The position numbers and the translations under genes are program-made. Positions 35,984 to 44,595 of a DNA stretch of 64,000 bases are shown piece after piece. Origin of the DNA: Saprospira grandis str. Lewin (GTDB lineage Bacteria; Bacteroidota; Bacteroidia; Chitinophagales; Saprospiraceae); assembly GCF_000250635.1 (NCBI RefSeq), contig NC_016940.1, positions 1,839,001-1,903,000 of the forward strand. Direction: 5' to 3'. How positions within the stretch are numbered: position 1 is the first letter of the stretch; every line of letters starts with the position of its first letter. Under the pieces are notes generated by a model, which was given only the letters and a program-made list of their open reading frames with translations, searched no databases and was not told the origin of the DNA.

Positions 35984-38752
35984 ATGAGCTACTCTTTTAT
36001 TTCCAATGCCCATCCAGGTTATATTGACAACTTGTACAAGACCTATAAGGAGGACCCCGAACAGGTGGCCGAGGGCTGGAAACAATTTTTTGCAGGATTT
36101 GATTTTGCCATTGAGCAGGGGGCCGCAGGGCCTACCGATAGCATTGAAGGCGGGCTGTCTACTAGCCAACTTCAGAAAGAATTTGCTGTATTGGGACTGA
36201 TTCACGGTTATCGTCAGAGAGGACACCTCTTGTCTACAACCAACCCCGTACGGCCCAGACGTTTTCGTTTCCCTAATGTTGACTTGGCCAACTACAACCT
36301 CTCAGAGGAAGATTTGGAGCAAAGTTTTATGGCGGGGGCCGAAATCGGAATGCCCAATGCCAAATTGAAGGATATCCGCAACCGACTAATTGAAGTCTAC
36401 TGTGGCAATATTGGCGTAGAATACAGCCATATTGAACACCGTGACAAACGCATGTGGCTCCGTGACCGCATGGAGCAAAGCCAGCCTCAAAAGGCTTATG
36501 ACCTGAGCATTTCGCAAAAGCGCCGCATTTTGGAGAAGCTCAATGGAGCTGTTGGCTTTGAAAACTTTTTGGCCAAGAAATATGTGGCCCAAAAACGCTT
36601 TGGTCTAGAAGGTGGAGAAACAACTATTCCCGCCCTAGATGCAATCATCTGCAAAGGCGCAGAGGAAGGCGTAGAAGAAGTGGTGATTGGTATGGCCCAC
36701 CGTGGTCGCCTCAATGTTTTGGTAAACATTATGGGCAAAACCTATGACCATATCTTTAGTGAGTTCCAAAACGTCATGCCCGAAGAAACCTTTGGCGATG
36801 GCGATGTGAAATATCACCTAGGCTATGCCTCTAAGTATCCCACCCCTTCTGGCAAAGAGGTCCATATGAAGCTGGTGCCTAACCCCTCACACCTAGAGGC
36901 CGTAGGCCCTGTGGTTCAAGGTTATGCCCGCGCCCAGGCCGATGTTCTTTACACCTCTGACTTTGATAAGATTCTGCCTATTCTCATTCATGGAGATGCC
37001 GCCGTTGCTGGACAAGGAGTGGTCTATGAGGTGGTCCAAATGAGCCAACTAGAAGGTTATTATACTGGTGGAACCATCCATTTTGTCATCAACAACCAAG
37101 TTGGATTTACTACCGACTTTGAAGATGCTCGCTCTTCTACCTATTGTACTGGAGCTGCCGCCTTGGTGCAAGCCCCCGTTTTCCACGTTAATGGAGATGA
37201 TCCCGATGCCGTTATTTTTGCCGCTACCCTAGCCGCTGAATATCGCCAGAAGTTTAATACAGATGTATTTATTGATATGGTTTGCTACCGCAAACATGGG
37301 CACAATGAAGGAGATGATCCCAAATTCACACAGCCCAAACTCTATGAGTTTATCAAAAATCATCGCGATCCTCGCTCGATCTATATCGATCGCCTCATCG
37401 AACAGGGTGCTATCGAAAAAGAAATGGCCGAGCAAATGGATAAAGAGTTTAACACCTTCTTGCAAGAGCGCTTTGACCGAGTAGAACAAAAAGAAGTAGA
37501 CTATACACTTCAGGCCCCAGAAGTAGCCTGGAGCCAATTGCAAAAGAAAACCTCTTGGGAAGATTATCTAAAATCTCCCGATACCGCTATTTCTGAAGAG
37601 CAATTGACCTATATTCTCAACAACCTACAAGAGATTCCCAAGGACTTTAATATGCTCTCTAAGTTTAAGCGGATTCTTAAACGTAGCCAAGGCCATATCG
37701 AAGCCGGCCAATGCGACTGGTCGATGGCCGAGCATTTGGCTTATGGCTCTTTGCTTTTGGAGGGACATCCTGTACGCATGAGTGGACAAGATGTGAAGCG
37801 CGGGACCTTCTCGCACCGCAATGCGGTCCTCTATGATGTAAAAACCAATGAGCAATATAGCCGCCTCAACCACCTAAAAGAAGGAGAACAAGCCGAATTC
37901 CGCATTTTCAACTCTCTACTTTCTGAGTTTGCTGTTTTGGGCTTTGAATACGGTTATTCTTTGGCTTCTCCCGATAGCCTAGTGGTTTGGGAAGCACAGT
38001 TTGGCGACTTTGTCAATGGTGCCCAAACTATTATTGACCAATTTATTACTTCTTCTGAAAGTAAATGGGCACGCATGAGCGGTTTGGTTATGCTTCTCCC
38101 TCATGGCTATGAAGGACAAGGCCCCGAGCACTCTTCGGCTCGCCTAGAACGCTTCTTGCAAGCCTGCGCAGAATACAATATGACCGTAGCCAATGTGACT
38201 ACACCAGCCAACTTCTTCCACCTCATCCGCAGACAATTGGCCCGCCCCTTCCGCAAGCCACTGATCCTGATGTCGCCTAAGAGTTTGCTCCGTCACCCAA
38301 GTTGTATTTCTGATTTTAAAGACTTTACCGTTGGTGGTTTCCAAGAAACCTTTGATGACGCTAGCGTAAAAGATGCCAGCAAAATCAAAAAAGTACTTTG
38401 CTGTACAGGCCGCCTCTACTATGACCTATTAGAGAAGAAAGAGAAAGAAGGACATGAGGATATCGCTATCGTTCGCCTAGAACAGCTCTACCCCTTCCCT
38501 CAGGCACAGGTCAATGAATTGATTAAGAAATATGCCAACGCCAAGTTCTTCTGGGTACAAGAAGAACCCTCAAACATGGGATCTTGGCAATATCTCTTGG
38601 CCTTCTACCGCAACTACGATTTGGGCCTCATCGCCCGCAAATCTAGTGCTTCTCCAGCTACGGGATACAAAAAACAACACAATCAAGAGCTAGAAGATAT
38701 ACTTCAACGAGCTTTTGCACCTATAGAAGAATTGGCGCAAAGCCATAAATAA
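35984..38752 (+). CDS. sucA: 2-oxoglutarate dehydrogenase E1 component
   Basis: Thiamine-diphosphate-dependent decarboxylase of the TCA cycle, 922 residues. The N-terminus (NAHPGYIDNLYKTYKEDPEQ, then VAEGWKQFFAGF) and VIGMAHRGRLNVLVNIMGK are diagnostic. HGDAAVAGQGVVYEVVQMSQ and the Mg-ThDP segment VNGDDPDAVIFAATLAAEYR follow. The C-terminal part has LMLPHGYEGQGPEHSS-type sequence and WVQEEPSNMGSW. The E2 gene sucB is not adjacent: a terminator follows the stop directly, so E1 is transcribed alone here. Confidence 0.98.
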   Translation: MSYSFISNAHPGYIDNLYKTYKEDPEQVAEGWKQFFAGFDFAIEQGAAGPTDSIEGGLSTSQLQKEFAVLGLIHGYRQRGHLLSTTNPVRPRRFRFPNVDLANYNLSEEDLEQSFMAGAEIGMPNAKLKDIRNRLIEVYCGNIGVEYSHIEHRDKRMWLRDRMEQSQPQKAYDLSISQKRRILEKLNGAVGFENFLAKKYVAQKRFGLEGGETTIPALDAIICKGAEEGVEEVVIGMAHRGRLNVLVNIMGKTYDHIFSEFQNVMPEETFGDGDVKYHLGYASKYPTPSGKEVHMKLVPNPSHLEAVGPVVQGYARAQADVLYTSDFDKILPILIHGDAAVAGQGVVYEVVQMSQLEGYYTGGTIHFVINNQVGFTTDFEDARSSTYCTGAAALVQAPVFHVNGDDPDAVIFAATLAAEYRQKFNTDVFIDMVCYRKHGHNEGDDPKFTQPKLYEFIKNHRDPRSIYIDRLIEQGAIEKEMAEQMDKEFNTFLQERFDRVEQKEVDYTLQAPEVAWSQLQKKTSWEDYLKSPDTAISEEQLTYILNNLQEIPKDFNMLSKFKRILKRSQGHIEAGQCDWSMAEHLAYGSLLLEGHPVRMSGQDVKRGTFSHRNAVLYDVKTNEQYSRLNHLKEGEQAEFRIFNSLLSEFAVLGFEYGYSLASPDSLVVWEAQFGDFVNGAQTIIDQFITSSESKWARMSGLVMLLPHGYEGQGPEHSSARLERFLQACAEYNMTVANVTTPANFFHLIRRQLARPFRKPLILMSPKSLLRHPSCISDFKDFTVGGFQETFDDASVKDASKIKKVLCCTGRLYYDLLEKKEKEGHEDIAIVRLEQLYPFPQAQVNELIKKYANAKFFWVQEEPSNMGSWQYLLAFYRNYDLGLIARKSSASPATGYKKQHNQELEDILQRAFAPIEELAQSHK

Positions 38753-38762
38753 CGTAACTTTA

Positions 38763-38789
38763 GGGGCCGCAATACTGCGGCCCTTTTTT
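38763..38789 (+). terminator. Terminator after sucA
   Basis: GGGCCGC (38764-38770) pairs with GCGGCCC (38777-38783) around AATACT and is followed by TTTTTT. It ends the sucA transcript. Confidence 0.85.
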
Positions 38790-38808
38790 ATGTATGCACC
38801 TTTGCCCT

Positions 38809-39363
38809 ATGTCTATACTCTTTACCTTCATCGTATTGATTGCCGTCTTGGCCCTAGTCGCCGCCGTTTTCGCCTTTATGCTGCCCCAATCTTGGCGCAT
38901 CGAAGAGGTGGCCCAACTAGCCGCTAGCCCCAAAGAACTATTGGCCCTCTTCCAAACACCAGCCAATTGGCCCAATTGGTCGGCCTGGACCAAAGAACAA
39001 GGCTACTCCTTCTCTTTTGAAGGCCCAGAAGCAGGCCCCGGCGCTATGATGTTCTGGAAAAGCAAGCAGATTTCTGCCAAACTTATTATTACCCAAGCCA
39101 ACGAACAACAAATCAATTTTGAACTGGAGGTGGACCGCTCCCCACTCAAAATTCAAGGCATTATGGCCCTAGACAATAGTATTCCAGACTATACCCAACT
39201 CGCTTGGCGCCTAGAAGCCGACCTCCCACATAATAGCAAAGATCCCCTCGGACGATACCAAGCTTATTTTCTCAAAAATTACTTTAAGACTAGCCTTCTT
39301 TATAGCCTCCAACGCCTAGAAGCCGATTATGGCTTTTTTGAAGAGGAAGAAGAGGAGGAATAA
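38809..39363 (+). CDS. SRPBCC-fold (polyketide cyclase/START-like) membrane-anchored protein
   Basis: A 184-residue protein starting at 38809 (MSILFTFIVLIAVLALVAAV, one membrane segment); the ATG five codons earlier abuts the terminator. The soluble part (about 30-180) looks like an SRPBCC domain: WRIEEVAQLAASPKELLALF, PANWPNWSAW, and a C-terminal helix FLKNYFKTSLLYSLQRLEAD. It ends in an acidic EEEEEEEE-type tail. The ligand is unknown. Confidence 0.72.
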   Translation: MSILFTFIVLIAVLALVAAVFAFMLPQSWRIEEVAQLAASPKELLALFQTPANWPNWSAWTKEQGYSFSFEGPEAGPGAMMFWKSKQISAKLIITQANEQQINFELEVDRSPLKIQGIMALDNSIPDYTQLAWRLEADLPHNSKDPLGRYQAYFLKNYFKTSLLYSLQRLEADYGFFEEEEEEE

Positions 39364-39407
39364 AACTAGTCAATTGGGCCAAGGCCCTACAATCAGATCT
39401 TATTTAT

Positions 39408-40502
39408 ATGCAGTTATCTAACGACTATGTCTTTATTATGGCTGGGGGGCTCGGCACTCGATTTTGGCCCGCTAGCCGCCATAGCTTACCCAAACAGTTT
39501 CTAGATGTTTTGGGCGTGGGCCAAACGCTTCTCCAATTAACCGTCAAGCGCTTTGAAGCCTTTATCCCTAAGGAAAATATCTTTATCGTTACTTCTGAGG
39601 AACACGGCCAATTGGCCCTAGAGCAATCTGGCCTCGCCCCTCAGAATATCATTATGGAACCCGCCCGCAAAAATACAGCGCCTTGTATTGCTATGGGGAT
39701 GCGCTTCCTAGAGCAAATTAACCCCCAAGCCCGGGTGATCCTCGCTCCCTCCGACCACCTGATTCTCAATGAGGCAGAGTTTGTTAAAAAACTACAGGAA
39801 GGTCTCGATTTTGTCGGCCAAAATGAGGCGCTTCTCACTCTCGGCATCCAACCCCACTACCCCAATACGGGCTACGGCTATATTCATTTTGATGCCCAAG
39901 CTCAGGGAAATATCTCTAAGGTGAAGCAGTTTACCGAAAAACCCCAGCTAGAAAAAGCTAAGGCCTTTTTGGCCGGTGGCGAGCATCTCTGGAATGCAGG
40001 CATCTATCTCTGGTCGGTCCAAAGCATCCAAAAAGCGTTGGCCAAACATAGCCCCAGCCTCTATCAAGCGTTCCAAAATTATAATGGCCAACTCCAAAAT
40101 AAATTGGCCATTCCTCAGGGCAGCGCAGCCATCTATGAGCAAATAGAAAGCATTTCTATTGACTATGCCGTGAGCGAAAAAGCTGATAATATCTATACCC
40201 TACCCGCCGATATCGGCTGGTCTGATGTGGGCACCTGGCAGGCCCTCCAACAAGTGGCCCCCAATAAAGATGAGGATAATAACCTGGTCCTGGGCCTCGA
40301 TAAAAAGCAATGCCAACTGAGCAATAGCAAAAATAATCTGCTCTATAGTAGCCAAAACCGCCCCGTCATTCTCTACGATCTAGACAATATGCTGGTGGTC
40401 GATGAGCCTCAATTGCTCCTCTTGGCCCCCCTCTCCGCAGAACAACATATCAAGGAGATTCGCCAAGCAGCCGTAGACCAATGGGGCGAGGATTTACTCT
40501 AA
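39408..40502 (+). CDS. manC: Mannose-1-phosphate guanylyltransferase
   Basis: A 364-residue nucleotidyltransferase making GDP-mannose from GTP and mannose-1-phosphate. The N-terminal signature MAGGLGTRFWPASRHSLPKQ and the later VKQFTEKPQLEKAKAFL and LWNAGIYLW match the GMP family. The protein lacks the C-terminal isomerase domain of bifunctional enzymes. It supplies GDP-mannose for polysaccharide or glycosylation. No neighbouring polysaccharide genes are present. Confidence 0.93.
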   Translation: MQLSNDYVFIMAGGLGTRFWPASRHSLPKQFLDVLGVGQTLLQLTVKRFEAFIPKENIFIVTSEEHGQLALEQSGLAPQNIIMEPARKNTAPCIAMGMRFLEQINPQARVILAPSDHLILNEAEFVKKLQEGLDFVGQNEALLTLGIQPHYPNTGYGYIHFDAQAQGNISKVKQFTEKPQLEKAKAFLAGGEHLWNAGIYLWSVQSIQKALAKHSPSLYQAFQNYNGQLQNKLAIPQGSAAIYEQIESISIDYAVSEKADNIYTLPADIGWSDVGTWQALQQVAPNKDEDNNLVLGLDKKQCQLSNSKNNLLYSSQNRPVILYDLDNMLVVDEPQLLLLAPLSAEQHIKEIRQAAVDQWGEDLL

Positions 40503-40510
40503 ACTATTGC

Positions 40511-40672
40511 TTTGGGGCCCGCGGCCGGCTAGGCTTCGCCTAGGTCGGCCGCCGCTATGCTGCGGGGCTCACAGGTCTGTTCGGCCCTGCGGCGGCTTTG
40601 CCGCCTTGGTCTGGCGCTGTGCGCCACCCCTCCGCAGCGCTGGGCCTGCGGCGCTTCGCGCCTGCATAACGC
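40511..40672 (+). repeat. GC-rich dispersed repeat, copy 12
   Basis: Plus-orientation copy after manC. The core is slightly diverged (GGGGCTCACAGGTCTGTTCGG). The stems are GGCGGC/GCCGCC around TTT and GGCGC/GCGCC around TGT, with an extra CTAGGC/GCCTAG stem near the start. Confidence 0.8.
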
Positions 40673-40717
40673 AAAAAATAACGGCCCAAATAGCTAGAGA
40701 TTCGGCCCTGCCCACTG

Positions 40718-40752
40718 AAAAAGGCGCAAAACCTAAGTTTTGCCCCTTTTTT
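40718..40752 (+). terminator. Terminator downstream of manC
   Basis: AAGGCGCAAAAC pairs with GTTTTGCCCCTT around CTAA, then TTTTTTT. It lies beyond repeat copy 12. Confidence 0.75.
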
Positions 40753-40816
40753 TAGGCCCATTTGTTAGCATTTTGTTAAAAATAGAAAAAACGCAACAAA
40801 ATGAAAAAAGGCAAAA

Positions 40817-41131
40817 GTTAGGTCCAGAACTAAACCAGTTGTGTCTGGAGCTAAACCAGTTAGGTCCAGAACTAAACTAGTTGTGTCTGGAGCTAAACCA
40901 GTTAGGTCTGGAGGTAAACCAGTTAGGTCTAGAGCTAAACTAGTTAGGTCTGGAGCTAAACCAGTTAGGTCTGGAGGTAAACCAGTTAGGTCTAGAGCTA
41001 AACTAGTTAGGTCTGGAGCTAAACCAGTTAGGTCTGGAGGTAAACCAGTTAGGTCCAGAACTAAACCAGTTGTGTCTGGAGCTAAACTAGTTAGGTCTGG
41101 AGGTAAACCAGTTAGGTCCAGAGCTAGGGCT
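40817..41131 (+). repeat. 21-bp tandem repeat array
   Basis: Fifteen head-to-tail units of 21 bp with no spacers; the last is degenerate. Each unit begins GTTAGGTCTGGAGCTAAAC or a close variant. Four unit variants occur, and units 6-8 (40922-40984) equal units 9-11 (40985-41047), a 63-bp higher-order period. One plus frame is open and would encode a VRSGAKP-type heptapeptide, but it has no ATG before the array. Probably non-coding. Confidence 0.95.
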
Positions 41132-41683
41132 GTTCAGGATTTTGTGTATTAGAATAAAATTTGGGCCTTTAGCTGCTTAGGATTTGGCCAATCATCGCCT
41201 AGGGACAAGCCGGGACTGTTCAGGATTTTGTGTATCAGAATAAAATTTGGGCCTTTAGCTTGTTAGGATTTGGCCAGTAGTCGCCTAGGGACAAGCCCCT
41301 AGGCTAACCCAATGGAGTCAGCCCTCTGCGAGGGCATCAACTGTTGATATACAAGACATTGTTCAGTTATTATCGCAGAGAAGAACCTTATCCAAAGGCC
41401 CTCTTTAGAGGGCTGTCTGAAAAAGCTAGCCTAGGGGCTTGTCCCTAGGCAGCAAAAAGGAGAAACACAAAATTTTAAACAGTCTCGACAAGCCCCTAGG
41501 CTAACCCAATGGAGTCAGCCCTCTGCGAGGGCCTCAACGGTTGATATACAAGGCCGTGTTCAGTTGTTATCGCAGAGAAAAACCTCATCCAAAGGCCCTC
41601 TTTAGAGGGCTGTCTGAAAAAGCTAGCCTAGGGGCTTGTCCCTAGGCAGCAAAAAGGAGAAACACAAAACTTTAAACAGACTC
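41130..41683. mobile_element. IS-like non-autonomous element cluster with nested inverted repeats
   Basis: Two left-end copies of about 87 bp, both starting CTGTTCAGGATTTTGTGT, lie at 41130 and 41217. Two central blocks of about 196 bp end in ACACAAAATTTTAAACAG-type sequence at about 41483 and 41680, an imperfect inverse of the left end. Inside each block a 17-24 bp perfect inverted repeat (41283-41306 with 41427-41450; 41487-41503 with 41624-41640) encloses two GCCCTC/GAGGGC hairpins and a TCAAC/GTTGA hairpin. No transposase is encoded. It reads as tandemly duplicated MITE-like elements. Confidence 0.7.
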
Positions 41684-41883
41684 AGCGGCGGCAAAGCCGC
41701 CGCATGGCCGAAGGCCAAACGGCCACAACAAGCCCTTTAGGGCGCAGTTCGACGACCAACGGGAGTAACCGATGGGCAGCAGTGGCCGCAGGCCAGACCG
41801 AAGCCCAAAGGGCTGAAGGGCCGAGCGAATAGCGAGCTGCGAACCGTAGCGCCGACGAGCATAGCGAGGCGGAGGCCCCAAAA
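41684..41883 (-). repeat. GC-rich dispersed repeat, copy 13 (long type A)
   Basis: Minus-orientation long copy. It carries the extra module GCAGTTCGACGACCAACGGG, also seen in copy 3, then the distal GGCAGCAGTGGCC, the core and GGAGGCCCCAAAACAAC. It directly abuts the IS-like cluster. Confidence 0.85.
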
Positions 41884-41887
41884 CAAC

Positions 41888-41984
41888 AGCGAGCTGCGAA
41901 CCGACAACAAGAACTTTAGTTCGTAGTTCGATGACCGAAGGGAGTAACCGCCGCTACCATATATTCTGCGGAGGCCCCAAAAAA
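41888..41984 (-). repeat. Truncated dispersed repeat fused to copy 13
   Basis: A second, shorter module in tandem: AGCGAGCTGCGAACCGACAA, then GTTCGATGACCGAAGGGAGT, then TGCGGAGGCCCCAAAAAAC. It lacks the two-hairpin centre, suggesting recombination within the core sequence. Confidence 0.75.
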
Positions 41985-41987
41985 CAA

Positions 41988-42020
41988 AAAAGGAGCAGTA
42001 AAAAAATTACTACTCCTTTT
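41988..42020 (-). terminator. Terminator after ccmF
   Basis: On the minus strand AAAAGGAG-TAGTAA pairs with TTACTG-CTCCTTTT and is followed by a T run into the repeat end. It lies 20 bp after the ccmF stop. Confidence 0.75.
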
Positions 42021-42039
42021 GCGCTCCATCAGTTAAAGA

Positions 42040-44550
42040 TTAGATCTCTAGCTTTTTGGATTTTATTTTTCCCATCCGTTGAAACATGCCCATCAGCAGG
42101 CCGATCATCATCATGATGGAGCCGATCCAGACCCAATTGATGCCGGGGAAGACCAGGGCTTGGACCACCACATAGGCTTTTTCGGGACTATGGCTACGGA
42201 CATCAAACTGCATTTTCATCCGATCTTTGCTTTCGGGCAATACCTGAGCAAAACGGAAATCGAGGCCCAATTCCTTTAGCTCAAAAGGAATATTAAGGGG
42301 CCGATTATCTCGGATGTACAAAAAGGGTTTGGCCAAATAAAAGCTATCCGAATTGAGCTCGTAGACCTTGAGAATGGCCGTAATGGGAATATCGCCCTCC
42401 TGAAACTTATAGGCCTCATTTTGGGGTAATTCGGTCCCAATTTGATCAAAAACGACATAATGACCAGGCGTGAAAAAGGTATCGCCCTGCTCAATAATAT
42501 GCGACTCCCATTTGGCGGCTTCTTCCTCTTCTTTGCTGGCCTCTGGGTCTTCAAAAGCCCAATGCGGAATGGCCAAGGTAAAGATATCTTTCTCGAAATA
42601 ATGCCGGGTGTTGGGATTGGCCGCACGGAACTTAAACTTGCCCTTGGGCAAAGAATCCCGAATCACATTGGGCGAGGTAATAAACTCCTCAAGGATGTTG
42701 CCTGCAGGGTCCTTTTTGGTAAACTTCAGCTCAAAAAACTGCTGATTTCCCTCGGCCCAATCGCGGCTGTATTCTACCGTATAACCATCGGCAATAGGGA
42801 CCGGCTGTCCCTTGACCACCAAAACATTCTTATTGGATTGCGGATTGATATCATTGACCTCAATAGAGGTAAATCCCTCTGAAATGGGCCGTTTGAGTGC
42901 CCCAGAAAAGACCACCCCCACCATCAACAAACCAAAACCAATATGGGCCACAGGCGCTCCCGCCACCTTAATATTGCCCCGGAGGACCGAAACGATATAG
43001 TCTAAATTCGTAATCACGGTAAAAATTCCACTGCCCACCAGCAACCAATATTGCCAAGCCACAATAGAAGACCAAAGCATCAGGGGAACGGTAATTACAA
43101 CCGACAAAACAAGGGCAAGGCCTAAATGCAAGCCCAAAAAGCGGCCAAAACTAGCCGAAATCTCTCGGCTGCGATAGCGCAAAAGCACCGAAATTCCCGA
43201 CAAAAAGCCAATCAATACGCCAATCCACAATTGGTAGCGGTTATGATGGGCCACCTCATCTTCGGGAGGGGCAATATTGGTAATATCGCCACCGCCAACA
43301 AGGGCAGAAAAGGCATCGGCCAATTTGTTCCAAACGGGAATAGAGGTAGTGGCCGTAATCAAAATCGAAGAAAACAGCAGGACCAAAGCCCCTACAAACA
43401 TCCAAAACTCTCTGGAGTAGCTGCTCTCTTCTTTTTCTACGCTAGGAATCTCTTTTTTGGCCTTAACATAAAGGACCAAAGGCCAAATACTCACGGCTCC
43501 CATAAAGAGAATGAGTTGCCACTCTAGGCCCATTTCGGTAAAAGCATGCACCGAAGTTTCACCCAAAACCCCCGAGCGCGTCAAGAAAGTCGAGTAGACA
43601 ATCAAGATAAAGCTCAGAATAAAAAACAGATAAGTCGAGCGTATCGAATGCGGGCTATTGCGGGCCACCAAAGCCGTATGCGTACCCGCCAACATAATAA
43701 TCCAAGGAACCAAAGAGGCATTTTCTACGGGGTCCCAGGCCCAATAGCCCCCAAAGCTCAAGGCCTCATAGGCCCAGGCGCCCCCCATCAGAATACCCGT
43801 ACCGAGAATAGCGCCAGAAAAAAGCGACCAAGTCAGGGCCGGCTTAATCCAAGCCTTATGCTCTTTGGTCCAAAGTCCCGCAATCGCAAAGGCAAAAGGC
43901 ACTAAGGTCGAGGCAAAGCCCAAAAAGAGGGTAGGCGGATGAATAGTCATCCAATAGTTTTGCAAAAGCGGATTCAGGCCCGTACCCTCAATCGATTGCA
44001 AATAATTGGGCATATTAAAAATGGGGGCCTCATGCACATTGCGCAGCAGCACAAAGGGGTTCGAGCCGATGCGGTCGTCTCCCTCGCCAAAATAAAAGCC
44101 CAAAATCATAGAGGTCAAAAAGGCCTGCACCAGCCCAAAAACGGCCAATACGGGCGCCTCCCATTTGTCTTTTCGGCTCATCAGGACAAAGCCCAAAACC
44201 ACATGCCAAAACATCCAGAGCAAAAAGCTGCCCTCTTGGCCCTCCCAAAAGGCCGAAAAAATATACTGAAAGGGCAGGCTATCGGAGGTATGCCCCCAAA
44301 CGTATTCATACTCATAATAACGAGCAATCATAATGTAAAACAACAGCCCAATCACGCCCAAAATACTCAGGCCATGAATGCCAAAGCCCCAGCGGCCAAT
44401 CCGTTTCCAATCTCTACTTGTGGCCAAATCTGCTCGGCTATTAGTGGCCCCAGCATAGGCCCAAAGGGCCAACAGGCTACTCACAAATGCCAAAACAATC
44501 AGGCCGTGCCCAATGATTCCTGGCCACAAATGTTCTCCTTCGTAATTCAT
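42040..44550 (-). CDS. ccmF: Cytochrome c maturation heme lyase CcmF
   Basis: Polytopic membrane protein of system I cytochrome c assembly, 836 residues. The tryptophan-rich heme-handling motif reads GGYWAWDPVENASLVPWI (about residues 265-285). Earlier segments YNYVW-like (YYEYEYVWGHTSDSLPFQYI) and FSAFWEGQEGSFLLWMFWH are typical. About 14 hydrophobic segments are followed by a periplasmic C-terminal domain (about 545-800) and a last membrane segment. It would ligate heme delivered by CcmE to apocytochromes. It starts 45 bp after ccmE. Confidence 0.94.
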   Translation of the reverse strand: MNYEGEHLWPGIIGHGLIVLAFVSSLLALWAYAGATNSRADLATSRDWKRIGRWGFGIHGLSILGVIGLLFYIMIARYYEYEYVWGHTSDSLPFQYIFSAFWEGQEGSFLLWMFWHVVLGFVLMSRKDKWEAPVLAVFGLVQAFLTSMILGFYFGEGDDRIGSNPFVLLRNVHEAPIFNMPNYLQSIEGTGLNPLLQNYWMTIHPPTLFLGFASTLVPFAFAIAGLWTKEHKAWIKPALTWSLFSGAILGTGILMGGAWAYEALSFGGYWAWDPVENASLVPWIIMLAGTHTALVARNSPHSIRSTYLFFILSFILIVYSTFLTRSGVLGETSVHAFTEMGLEWQLILFMGAVSIWPLVLYVKAKKEIPSVEKEESSYSREFWMFVGALVLLFSSILITATTSIPVWNKLADAFSALVGGGDITNIAPPEDEVAHHNRYQLWIGVLIGFLSGISVLLRYRSREISASFGRFLGLHLGLALVLSVVITVPLMLWSSIVAWQYWLLVGSGIFTVITNLDYIVSVLRGNIKVAGAPVAHIGFGLLMVGVVFSGALKRPISEGFTSIEVNDINPQSNKNVLVVKGQPVPIADGYTVEYSRDWAEGNQQFFELKFTKKDPAGNILEEFITSPNVIRDSLPKGKFKFRAANPNTRHYFEKDIFTLAIPHWAFEDPEASKEEEEAAKWESHIIEQGDTFFTPGHYVVFDQIGTELPQNEAYKFQEGDIPITAILKVYELNSDSFYLAKPFLYIRDNRPLNIPFELKELGLDFRFAQVLPESKDRMKMQFDVRSHSPEKAYVVVQALVFPGINWVWIGSIMMMIGLLMGMFQRMGKIKSKKLEI

Positions 44551-44595
44551 CTTCCCTAAATCAACTTACTAAAATAGAAAGCTCTTCAAGCCTCC

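Noticed and set aside
40817-41131. CRISPR array
   Set aside because: Units are contiguous with no unique spacers, and no cas genes are present.
40841-41152. Open frame encoding VRSGAKP-like heptapeptide repeats
   Set aside because: It starts at a GTG inside the array, there is no upstream ATG or ribosome site, and a 21-bp repeat is open in one frame by chance of period. I report the DNA array instead.
41130-41683. Complete insertion sequence
   Set aside because: No transposase frame exists between the inverted ends; only end-like and hairpin sequences are present.
43939-44559. 206-codon plus-strand frame opposite ccmF
   Set aside because: It is an antisense shadow of ccmF with composition typical of reversed membrane-protein codons.
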